Origin: Pseudomonas lini
GTDB taxonomy: Bacteria > Pseudomonadota > Gammaproteobacteria > Pseudomonadales > Pseudomonadaceae
Length of the DNA: 64,000 nt
Assembly: GCF_030812475.1 (NCBI RefSeq)
Contig: NZ_JAUSSR010000001.1
Coordinates: 1 to 64,000, forward strand
Direction: 5' to 3'
Shown: piece by piece, positions 16,539 through 24,105 of the stretch
How the letters are laid out: every line of letters begins with the position of its first letter
How positions within the stretch are numbered: the first letter of the stretch is position 1
Translations under genes and position numbers: made by a program
The notes under the pieces: model-generated
What the model was told of the DNA's origin: nothing
Databases searched by the model: none
What the model saw: the letters and a program-made list of their open reading frames with translations, nothing else

Positions 16539-17354
16539 ATGCAAAATCGCATGATGATCACTGGCGCGGGCTCAGGCTTAGGTCGCGAAATCGCACTGCG
16601 CTGGGCGCGTGAAGGCTGGCAGCTGGCCTTGTCGGATGTCAGCGAACCCGGTTTGCAAGAAACCCTGAAACAGGTTCGCGAAGCGGGCGGCGACGGATTC
16701 ATCCAGCGTTGCGATGTCCGTGATTACAGCCAGCTCACCGCCTTCGCCCAAGCCTGCGAAGAGAAACTGGGCGGCATCGATGTCATCGTCAATAACGCCG
16801 GCGTCGCCTCGGGCGGGTTCTTCAGTGAACTGTCCCTGGAGGACTGGGACTGGCAGATCGCAATCAACCTGATGGGGGTGGTCAAGGGCTGCAAGGCCTT
16901 CCTGCCACTGCTGGAAAAAAGCAAAGGCAAGATCATCAACATTGCGTCGATGGCAGCACTGATGCAAGGCCCGGCCATGAGCAACTACAACGTCGCCAAG
17001 GCGGGCGTGGTGGCTTTGTCCGAAAGCCTGCTGATCGAACTGGCGCAGCAGGAAGTCAGCGTGCACGTGGTGTGCCCGTCATTCTTCCAGACCAACCTGC
17101 TCGATTCCTTCCGCGGCCCGACGCCGGCCATGAAGGCCCAGGTAGGTAAATTGCTGGAAAGCTCGCCGATCACCGCGGCCGACATTGCCGATTACATCTA
17201 TCGACAGGTCGGCGCCGGCGAATTCATGATTCTGCCCCATGAACAGGGCCGCATGGCTTGGGCACTCAAGCAGAAGAACCCGCAACTGCTCTACGACGAA
17301 ATGACCATCATGGCCGACAAGATGCGCGCCAAGGCCAGACAAACCGCAGGCTGA
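16539..17354 (+). CDS. Short-chain dehydrogenase/reductase (SDR)
   Basis: 271 residues from the ATG before QNRMMITGAGSGLG, with AAGG upstream; an in-frame ATG at 16443 would add 32 unrelated residues. The classical SDR signature is complete: TGAGSGLG cofactor loop, DVRDYSQL, NNAGVASGG, the catalytic Ser in IINIASMAAL, and Tyr-x3-Lys in SNYNVAKAGVVAL. The Asp in LALSDVSEPG after strand 2 suggests NAD(H) preference. The substrate is unknown. It stands alone between a divergent DUF3309 gene and ynfA. Confidence 0.9.
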   Translation: MQNRMMITGAGSGLGREIALRWAREGWQLALSDVSEPGLQETLKQVREAGGDGFIQRCDVRDYSQLTAFAQACEEKLGGIDVIVNNAGVASGGFFSELSLEDWDWQIAINLMGVVKGCKAFLPLLEKSKGKIINIASMAALMQGPAMSNYNVAKAGVVALSESLLIELAQQEVSVHVVCPSFFQTNLLDSFRGPTPAMKAQVGKLLESSPITAADIADYIYRQVGAGEFMILPHEQGRMAWALKQKNPQLLYDEMTIMADKMRAKARQTAG

Positions 17355-17418
17355 ACTTGCCTCTGGGCATCACGGTCGCTAGGGTGGCCGCAACCGGCCA
17401 TCCTCGCGAGACGTTTGC

Positions 17419-17751
17419 ATGCTCAACTACCTGTGGTTTTTCCTCGCCGCGCTGTTTGAAATCGCCGGCTGCTTCGCGTTTTGGGTGTGGCTACGTCAGG
17501 GCAAGAGTGCCTGGTGGATTGTGCCGGCGTTGCTCAGCCTGACCCTGTTTGCGCTGCTGCTGACCCGTATCGAGGCGACCTATGCCGGTCGCGCCTATGC
17601 CGCTTATGGTGGTATCTATATCGTTGCGTCGATTGGCTGGCTGGCGGTGGTCGAGCGGATTCGTCCGTTGGGCTCGGACTGGATCGGCGTGGGGCTGTGC
17701 GTGATCGGGGCCAGCGTCATCCTGTTCGGACCACGCTTTTACCCATCCTGA
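17419..17751 (+). CDS. YnfA/UPF0060 family membrane protein
   Basis: 110 residues with four hydrophobic helices. [20 protein letters not shown] and [16 protein letters not shown] are the conserved UPF0060 segments. The family belongs to the drug/metabolite transporter superfamily and is SMR-like; E. coli-type YnfA has been linked to drug efflux. Start and length agree with the family. It is 64 bases after the SDR and on the same strand, but the two need not be an operon. Confidence 0.93.
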   Translation: MLNYLWFFLAALFEIAGCFAFWVWLRQGKSAWWIVPALLSLTLFALLLTRIEATYAGRAYAAYGGIYIVASIGWLAVVERIRPLGSDWIGVGLCVIGASVILFGPRFYPS

Positions 17752-17871
17752 CAGATAAGTCCTACAGCGCCGGTGATTTGTCAGACCCTTCCTTCACCGG
17801 CCTGCTTGATGCGTTGTAGGAGAGGACTGATTTGCCTTCGTTGCATTGAACACCCGCCGTGGGCCGGGCAT

Positions 17872-17895
17872 CTTCAGGGTCAATTAACCCTGAAG
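17872..17895 (+). promoter_or_regulatory. csrA leader hairpin overlapping the Shine-Dalgarno sequence
   Basis: CTTCAGGGT pairs perfectly with ACCCTGAAG around CAATTA. The 3' arm contains the first bases of the csrA Shine-Dalgarno (AAGGA, 17893-17897), so folding should limit ribosome access, and the GGA beside the stem is a CsrA/RsmA recognition core. Auto-regulation is inferred. Confidence 0.5.
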
Positions 17896-17906
17896 GACGA
17901 AATGCC

Positions 17907-18095
17907 ATGCTTGTACTCAGTCGCGTTGTAGGCGAATTGATCTCTATCGGTGACGACATCTCCGTACGCATTGTCGCGGTCAACGGTGGCACGGTGCGCT
18001 TCGGCGTCGAAGCGCCGCAGAACGTCGAAGTGCACCGGGCCGAGGTCTACGAACGCATCCAGCTCAAATTGCCGAAGAAAAACAAAGCGCGCTGA
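17907..18095 (+). CDS. csrA: Carbon storage regulator CsrA/RsmA
   Basis: 62 residues starting MLVLSRVVGELISIGDDI, with VRIVAVNGGTVRFGVEAP and EVHRAEVYERI, the complete CsrA RNA-binding dimer fold with the conserved Arg44 region. The earlier in-frame ATG at 17859 is rejected because AAGGACG sits correctly before 17907. CsrA binds GGA motifs in mRNA leaders to repress translation; in Pseudomonas it acts within the Gac/Rsm cascade that controls secondary metabolism and biofilm. The C terminus is converging with and only five bases from the yheU stop. Confidence 0.97.
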   Translation: MLVLSRVVGELISIGDDISVRIVAVNGGTVRFGVEAPQNVEVHRAEVYERIQLKLPKKNKAR

Positions 18096-18100
18096 AGGTT

Positions 18101-18328
18101 TCAGTCGAACAGATGCTTGGGCACGTCGTGCTTGAGCATCAACTGGCATTGTTCGCTTTCCGGGTCGAAGACAATCAGCGCCTGCCCCTTGGTCAAGGCT
18201 TGGCGAACACGCAGTACGCGGGTTTCGAGCGGCGTGTCATCACCGTTGTCGGTGCCGTCACGGGTGACGAAATCCTCGATCAGGCGGGTCAGGGTGTCGA
18301 CTTCAAGTTGGTCGTGGGGGATCAGCAT
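18101..18328 (-). CDS. YheU-family small protein
   Basis: 75 residues beginning MLIPHDQLEVDTLTRLIEDF, followed by VTRDGTDNGDDTPLETRVLR, which is the conserved core of the YheU (UPF0270) family. The open frame continues upstream but the ATG at 18328 is the family start. It is convergent with csrA. Its function is unknown; it is usually a single-copy housekeeping-type gene in gamma-proteobacteria. Confidence 0.93.
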   Translation of the reverse strand: MLIPHDQLEVDTLTRLIEDFVTRDGTDNGDDTPLETRVLRVRQALTKGQALIVFDPESEQCQLMLKHDVPKHLFD

Positions 18329-18411
18329 GGGCACCTCGGCTAAACAATGGCGCGATGCTACGGCGAATGATTGATTTCGGCTAGCCTGCGGCTTATCTGT
18401 CGCCTGATCTA

Positions 18412-18518
18412 CCGCTTTCGCGAGCAAGCCCGCCCACAGTGGACCGCGTTTTTCCTGGAGGAACTCGGTCGAATGTGGGAGCGGCGGTGCGACGATTCGA
18501 CTTGCTCGCGAAGGCGAT
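18412..18518. repeat. Degenerate REPIN
   Basis: ACCGCTTTCGCGAGCAAGCC and ACTTGCTCGCGAAGGCGATGG are inverted REP ends, with a decayed middle. It lies between the yheU and M42 peptidase genes. Confidence 0.75.
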
Positions 18519-18549
18519 GGTTCAGGCACCAAATCCCTTAAGGCAAAAA

Positions 18550-19740
18550 TCAGCTCTCCGACCGCTGCCCCACCAGGCTATCCACCGACGGCACCCGGGT
18601 ATCGCTTTCCATCTGCGTGTCATGTTCGATCTGATGACTGAACCTGTCCAGCGATCCCTTCGCCGGTTGGGCATCGCTGGCGAATACCGGTGGGCTGAGG
18701 ATGTAGGCACCCAGCAAACGACTGAGCGCGGCGAGGCTATCGATGTGGGTGCGTTCGTAGCCATGGGTGGCGTCGCAGCCGAAGGCGAGCAGGGCCGTGC
18801 GAATGTCGTGACCGGCAGTCACCGCCGAATGCGCGTCGCTGAAGTAATACCGGAACAGGTCGCGCCGTACCGGCAATTCATTGTCACTGGCCAGTCGCAG
18901 CAGGTGGCGCGACAAGTGATAGTCGTAAGGCCCGCCGGAATCCTGCATCGCCACGCTCACTGCGTGTTCGCTGGAATGCTGGCCCGGCGCAACCGGGGCG
19001 ATGTCGATGCCGACGAATTCGCTGACATCCCAAGGTAACGCCGCCGCTGCGCCGCTGCCGGTTTCCTCGGTGATGGTGAATAGCGGATGACAATCGATCA
19101 TCAACTCTTCGCCGCTGTCGACGATCGCTTTCAGCGCCGCCAGCAAGGCGGCAACACCGGCCTTGTCGTCGAGGTGACGGGCGCTGATGTGTCCGCTTTC
19201 AGTGAACTCCGGCAAGGGGTCGAAGGCGACGAAATCGCCGACGCTGATCCCCAGGGAGTCGCAATCGGCCCGGGTGGCGCAATAGGCGTCCAGACGCAGT
19301 TCGATGTGATCCCAGCTGATCGGCATTTCATCCACGGCAGTGTTGAAGGCGTGCCCGGAAGCCATCAGCGGCAACACGCTGCCGCGGATCACCCCGTTAT
19401 CGGTAAACAGGCTGACCCGGCTGCCCTCGGCAAACCGGCTGGACCAGCAACCGACCGGGGCCAACGTCAGACGCCCATTGTCCTTGATCGCGCGAACGGC
19501 AGCGCCAATGGTGTCCAGGTGCGCGGAAACGGCGCGGTCCGGGCTGTTCTTTTTGCCCTTGAGCGTGGCGCGGATGGTCCCGCGCCGGGTCATTTCAAAG
19601 GGGATGCCAAGTTCTTCAAGGCGTTCGGCGACGTAGCGCACGATGGTATCGGTGAACCCGGTCGGGCTGGGAATGGCGAGCATTTCCAGCAGGACTTTTT
19701 GCAGGTAGTTGAGATCCGGTTCGGGAATTTTGCTGGTCAT
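18550..19740 (-). CDS. M42-family metallopeptidase of the NAGGN osmoprotectant operon
   Basis: 396 residues. The dinuclear metal-site segments of M42 aminopeptidases are visible: SAHLDTIGA near residue 75, ARHLDDKAGVAAL near 190 and ITEETGSGAAA near 227. The C-terminal 25 residues are a variable tail. It is the third gene of the asnO-ngg-peptidase set that makes N-acetylglutaminylglutamine amide. Its place in the operon suggests turnover or processing of the dipeptide, which is inferred. A REPIN lies between it and ngg, possibly moderating expression. Confidence 0.93.
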   Translation of the reverse strand: MTSKIPEPDLNYLQKVLLEMLAIPSPTGFTDTIVRYVAERLEELGIPFEMTRRGTIRATLKGKKNSPDRAVSAHLDTIGAAVRAIKDNGRLTLAPVGCWSSRFAEGSRVSLFTDNGVIRGSVLPLMASGHAFNTAVDEMPISWDHIELRLDAYCATRADCDSLGISVGDFVAFDPLPEFTESGHISARHLDDKAGVAALLAALKAIVDSGEELMIDCHPLFTITEETGSGAAAALPWDVSEFVGIDIAPVAPGQHSSEHAVSVAMQDSGGPYDYHLSRHLLRLASDNELPVRRDLFRYYFSDAHSAVTAGHDIRTALLAFGCDATHGYERTHIDSLAALSRLLGAYILSPPVFASDAQPAKGSLDRFSHQIEHDTQMESDTRVPSVDSLVGQRSES

Positions 19741-19810
19741 GGAAACTCCTGATGAGTTGAGCGCATCGATGGTTTCGATGAGGGGGGAGGATTTGTGGTG
19801 CTTGTCAGGA

Positions 19811-19883
19811 CGCCTTCGCTGGCAAGCCAGCTCCTACAGGGGAATGCGATCACCTGTAGGAGCTGGCTTGCCAGCGAAGGCGG
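19811..19883. repeat. REPIN between ngg and the M42 peptidase gene
   Basis: CGCCTTCGCTGGCAAGCCAG and its exact inverse CTGGCTTGCCAGCGAAGGCG with a very short middle, able to fold as one long hairpin in the operon transcript. Confidence 0.9.
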
Positions 19884-19902
19884 CCTAGCAGGCGCTACAT
19901 AA

Positions 19903-21651
19903 CTAAGAAGCCGCCGGCTGACTATGCGGAAACAACAAATCCACAAACCGCTCGGCCGTCGGCTGCGGTTCATGGTTGGCCAGCCCGGCGCGCTCGTTGG
20001 CTTCGATAAACACATACTCCGGTTGATCGGCGGCGGGCACCATCAGGTCGAGCCCGACCATCGGGATATCCAGCGCCCGCGCCGCACGCACCGCCGCATC
20101 GACCAGGGTCGGATGCAGGGTCGCCGTGACATCCTCGAGAATGCCGCCGGTATGCAGATTCGCCGTGCGCCGCACGAACAGATGCTCGCCGGCCGGCAGA
20201 ATGCTCTCGTAGTCGTAACCTGCTGCGTGCAGGGTGCGCTCGGTCTCATGGTCCAGCGGGATTTTGCTTTCGCCGCCGGTGGCTGCCTGGCGACGTCGAC
20301 TCTGGGCTTCGATCAGCGCACCGATGGAATGCTGACCATCACCCACCACTTCTGCCGGTCGGCGGATCGCGGCGGCGACCACTTCGAAACCAATCACCAC
20401 GATTCGCAGGTCGAGGCCTTCATGGAAGCTTTCCAGCAGCACGCGGCTGTCGAACTGGCGGGCGGCCTCGACGGCTTGCTGGACCTCTTCGATGCTCTGT
20501 AAATCTACCGCGACCCCATGACCCTGCTCGCCATCCAGGGGTTTGACCACCACACGCTCGTGCTCATCGAGAAACGCCAGATTGTCGTCCGCGTTACCCG
20601 CGAGCTGTTGCGCAGGCAAATTCAGGCCGGCCTTTTTCAGCGCCTTGTGGGTCAGGCTCTTGTCCTGGCACAGTGTCATGCTGATGGCACTGGTCAGATC
20701 GCTCAAGGATTCGCGGCACCGTACCCGTCGTCCGCCATGGATCAAGGTGAACAGGCCGGCCTCGGCATCGTCGACCTGCACTTCGATGCCGCGCCGGTGC
20801 GCTTCCTCGACGATGATCCGCGCATACGGATTGAACTCGGCTTCGGGACCCGGACCGAGGAACAGCGGTTGATTGATGCTGTTCTTGCGCTTGATGGCGA
20901 AGGTCGACAGGTTGCGAAATCCCAGCTTGGAGTAAAGACTTTTCGCCTGGCGGTTGTCGTGCAGCACCGACAGGTCCAGGTAACTCAAGCCGCGGCTCAT
21001 GAAGTGTTCGATCAAGTGCCGCACCAGCACTTCACCGACGCCCGGTCGCGAACATTGCGGGTCGACGGCCAGGCACCAGAGGCTGCTGCCGTTTTCCGGG
21101 TCGTTGAACGCCTTGTGATGATCAAGGCCCATGACGCTGCCGATGATCGCGCCGCTGTCCTCATCTTCGGCCAGCCAGAATACCGGGCCGCCCTGGTGAC
21201 GCGGGGTCAGCAGGCTCGGGTCTATCGGCAGCATGCCGCGCAGCTGATACAGCTGATTGACCGCCGCCCAGTCTGCATCGCTCTGGGCCCGACGGATGCG
21301 AAAACCGCGAAACACCCGGGTGGACTGCCGATAATCGCTGAACCACAGACGCAAGGTGTCGGACGGGTCGAGAAACAGCTGTGCCGGCTCCAGCCCCAAC
21401 ACTTGCTGGGGCGCGGCAACGTAGAGCGCAATGTCGCGCTCGCCGGGTTGCTCGTTGAGCAACTCCTGGGCGAGGCTCGCCGGGTCGGCAAAGGTGTGGC
21501 CGATCAACAACCGGCCCCAGCCGCAATGCACGGCGATCGGCGCCGCGCCCAATTTGCTGCCATCTTCGGCCAGGCGCGCCTGCAAGCGTTCGTAGGAGGG
21601 TGCCTGACCGCGCAACAGGCGTTGGCTATAAGCCGTGGCATGGGGTTTCAT
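19903..21651 (-). CDS. ngg: N-acetylglutaminylglutamine synthetase (GNAT plus ATP-grasp)
   Basis: 582 residues. The N-terminal 280 residues carry a GNAT acetyltransferase fold (RRAQSDADWAAVNQLY, CLAVDPQCSRPGVGEVLVRH). The C-terminal half is an ATP-grasp ligase (VVKPLDGEQGHGVAVDL near 390, VFIEANERAGLANHEP near 560). This fusion makes N-acetyl-glutaminylglutamine from two glutamines, the precursor of the osmolyte NAGGN. It starts three bases after the asnO stop, so it is tightly coupled to the amidotransferase upstream. Confidence 0.95.
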   Translation of the reverse strand: MKPHATAYSQRLLRGQAPSYERLQARLAEDGSKLGAAPIAVHCGWGRLLIGHTFADPASLAQELLNEQPGERDIALYVAAPQQVLGLEPAQLFLDPSDTLRLWFSDYRQSTRVFRGFRIRRAQSDADWAAVNQLYQLRGMLPIDPSLLTPRHQGGPVFWLAEDEDSGAIIGSVMGLDHHKAFNDPENGSSLWCLAVDPQCSRPGVGEVLVRHLIEHFMSRGLSYLDLSVLHDNRQAKSLYSKLGFRNLSTFAIKRKNSINQPLFLGPGPEAEFNPYARIIVEEAHRRGIEVQVDDAEAGLFTLIHGGRRVRCRESLSDLTSAISMTLCQDKSLTHKALKKAGLNLPAQQLAGNADDNLAFLDEHERVVVKPLDGEQGHGVAVDLQSIEEVQQAVEAARQFDSRVLLESFHEGLDLRIVVIGFEVVAAAIRRPAEVVGDGQHSIGALIEAQSRRRQAATGGESKIPLDHETERTLHAAGYDYESILPAGEHLFVRRTANLHTGGILEDVTATLHPTLVDAAVRAARALDIPMVGLDLMVPAADQPEYVFIEANERAGLANHEPQPTAERFVDLLFPHSQPAAS

Positions 21652-21654
21652 CGA

Positions 21655-23427
21655 TCAGATTCCTTGTTCACTGAGCCACAGATTCAGGGCCGCCAATTGC
21701 CACAGCTTCGAGCCGCGCAAAGGGGTCAACTGGCCTTGTGGATCGGTCAGCAGGCGATCGAGCATTTCTGGCTTGAACAGACCGCGATCCTGGCTGGGAT
21801 CGAGCAGCAGTTCGCGCACCCAGTTCAACGTGTCGCCCTGCAAGTGCTTCAGGCCGGGGACCGGGAAGTAACCCTTCTTGCGGTCGATCACTTCACTGGG
21901 AATCACCAGCCGCGCCGCTTCTTTCAAGACTTGCTTGCCGCCGTCCGGCAGTTTGAATTTGCCCGGCACCCGAGCTGACAATTCCACCAGGCGGTAGTCC
22001 AAAAACGGTGTGCGCGCTTCCAGGCCCCAGGCCATGGTCATGTTATCGACGCGTTTGACCGGGTCGTCCACCAGCATCACCGTGCTGTCCAGGCGCAAGG
22101 CTTTGTCCACCGCAGCATCCGCGCCGGGCTGGGCGAAATGTTCTTTGACGAAGTCACCCGCGGCGTCATTGGCGGTCAGCCATTTCGGCTGCACGGTGGC
22201 GGCGTAATCGTCGTAGCTGCGGTCGAAAAACGCATCGCGATAGGCGGCGTATGGATCGGCGGCGCCGTCGACTTGCGGATACCAGTGGTAACCGGCAAAC
22301 AACTCGTCCGCTCCCTGGCCGCTCTGCACCACCTTGCAATGCTTGGCCACTTCCCGGGACAACAGATAGAAAGCGATGCAGTCATGGCTGACCATCGGCT
22401 CGCTCATGGCGCGGAACGCCGCTGGCAGTTGTTCGATGATCTCTTTTTCGTCGATGCGCAGTTGGTGGTGCTGCGTGTTGTAGTGCTTGGCGATCAGGTC
22501 CGAGTACTGGAACTCGTCGCCGCGCTCGCCACCGGCATCCTGGAAACCGATGGAAAAGGTCGACAGGTTTTCCACGCCGACTTCCCGCAACAGACCGACC
22601 AGCATGCTCGAATCGACACCGCCGGACAGCAGCACGCCGACATCGACCGCCGCACGTTGACGAATCGCCACCGCATCGCGGGTGCTCTCGAGCACCCGGT
22701 CGCGCCAGTCTTCGAGGGTCAGGTTCATCTCGTCGGCGTGGGGGCCGTAGGGCAGTGTCCACCAGATTTTCTGCTCGGTGGTACCGTCCGCTTCGATGCG
22801 CATCCAGGTCGCCGGTGGCAGTTTTTCGATGCCCGCCAGCAAGGTGCGCGGAGCCGGAACCACGGCGTGAAAATTCAGGTAATGATTGAGCGCCACCGGA
22901 TCGAGGATCGGGTTGATGTCGCCGCCCTTGAGCAACGCCGGCAGCGACGAGGCAAAGCGCAGGCGCTGGCCGGTGCGCGACAGGTACAGCGGTTTCACGC
23001 CCAGACGGTCGCGGGCGATGAACAGGCGTTTGGCGTCGCGCTCCCAGATGGCGAAGGCGAACATGCCATTGAGTTTGGGCAGCAGGGCTTCGCCCCAGGC
23101 GTGATAGCCCTTGAGCAGCACTTCGGTATCACCGCCGGAATAGAAGGCGTAGCCCAGGCTTTCCAGCTCGGTACGCAGTTCCGGGAAATTGTAGATAGCG
23201 CCATTGAATGCCAGGGACAAGCCCAGTTGGTTGTCGACCATCGGCTGCGCCGAGCCGTCCGACAGGTCCATGATTTTCAGGCGACGATGGCCCAGGGCAA
23301 TCGGCCCTTGGGCCTGGAAGCCCCATGCGTCAGGGCCGCGAGGGGCCAGGTGATGGGTGATTCGTTCAACGGCTGCAAGGTCCGCAGGTTGATGATCAAA
23401 GCGTAACTCGCCAGCTAATCCGCACAT
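21655..23427 (-). CDS. asnO: N-acetylglutaminylglutamine amidotransferase (AsnO)
   Basis: 590 residues. The start is fixed by MCGLAGELRF, because Cys2 becomes the N-terminal nucleophile of class II glutamine amidotransferases; AAGGA precedes it. HHLAPRGPDAWGF is the glutaminase loop. The synthetase domain has the pyrophosphatase P-loop LLSGGVDSSML. It converts the dipeptide made by Ngg to its amide. First gene of the NAGGN operon; osmotic induction is expected from the pathway but no specific promoter could be assigned in the 200-base gap upstream. Confidence 0.95.
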   Translation of the reverse strand: MCGLAGELRFDHQPADLAAVERITHHLAPRGPDAWGFQAQGPIALGHRRLKIMDLSDGSAQPMVDNQLGLSLAFNGAIYNFPELRTELESLGYAFYSGGDTEVLLKGYHAWGEALLPKLNGMFAFAIWERDAKRLFIARDRLGVKPLYLSRTGQRLRFASSLPALLKGGDINPILDPVALNHYLNFHAVVPAPRTLLAGIEKLPPATWMRIEADGTTEQKIWWTLPYGPHADEMNLTLEDWRDRVLESTRDAVAIRQRAAVDVGVLLSGGVDSSMLVGLLREVGVENLSTFSIGFQDAGGERGDEFQYSDLIAKHYNTQHHQLRIDEKEIIEQLPAAFRAMSEPMVSHDCIAFYLLSREVAKHCKVVQSGQGADELFAGYHWYPQVDGAADPYAAYRDAFFDRSYDDYAATVQPKWLTANDAAGDFVKEHFAQPGADAAVDKALRLDSTVMLVDDPVKRVDNMTMAWGLEARTPFLDYRLVELSARVPGKFKLPDGGKQVLKEAARLVIPSEVIDRKKGYFPVPGLKHLQGDTLNWVRELLLDPSQDRGLFKPEMLDRLLTDPQGQLTPLRGSKLWQLAALNLWLSEQGI

Positions 23428-23624
23428 AAAGTCCTTACCGGTTTTTCCGTTGGGGAGGGTCAAGCGATACCGCACCAAAAACGGTGGGTACTCTGAAACT
23501 GACCCGAGCGATTCCTCGTAGTTTTAGATCGATAAGTTATAAGCGGGTATTGCCGGACGAATGGCGGGACGGCAGAACGGCAGATTGAACGGGCGGTAAA
23601 TAATGCTGCGATGCAGAGGAGTAG

Positions 23625-24101
23625 GATTATCTCGCCAAGCTTGCCAAGGAGCATGTCGAGGCCAATACCACGCTCGATCCTGTGGAAGTGGAGCTGGCGT
23701 ATCGCACAGGGTTGGCCGAAAGACTCGACCTTGTTGGCCAACCCAAGCATATGCGCTTCGCCTCGGTCGGTGGCGTGACCTCGGCGGACCTGGACATTGC
23801 ATGCAATAAGGTCATCAGCGCTGAAGCTTCCTCCGAGCTGTTGGATGACTTGGTTAAACGCGATTTCTGGGGCGATTTTTTGCGTGAACAGAAGGCTGAA
23901 AAATTCACCGCGCTTTTCGAGCCTTTTCTGAAACGGGTGAATACAGCCACCGAAAACATGGAGGCGCTGGGCGCGGGATACCGCGCGCAGGTCGACGGCA
24001 TTGCGGATGAGAAACAGCTGGCTGAAAACGGTCTGTTGAAACGTCTGACCGAGGAGGTCCTGAAGGCGGAGGAGTCAAAGACCTGTTTTATTCTGGATTG
24101 A
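23625..24101 (+). pseudogene. Remnant of an NEL-type E3 ubiquitin-ligase effector (C-terminal tail)
   Basis: The frame opens after a TAG at 23622 without a start codon or Shine-Dalgarno and runs 158 codons to TGA. The product (YLAKLAKEHVEANTTL, VEVELAYRTGLAERLDL, GQPKHMRFASVGGVTSADLD, DFWGDFLREQKAEKFTAL) matches the tail of the NEL domain found in IpaH/SlrP-like and large Pseudomonas leucine-rich-repeat effectors. The LRR part and the catalytic Cys are absent, so the gene is a 5'-deleted fossil. The upstream 200 bases hold no trace of the missing part that I can see. Family assignment is from pattern memory. Confidence 0.7.
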
Positions 24102-24105
24102 TCAT

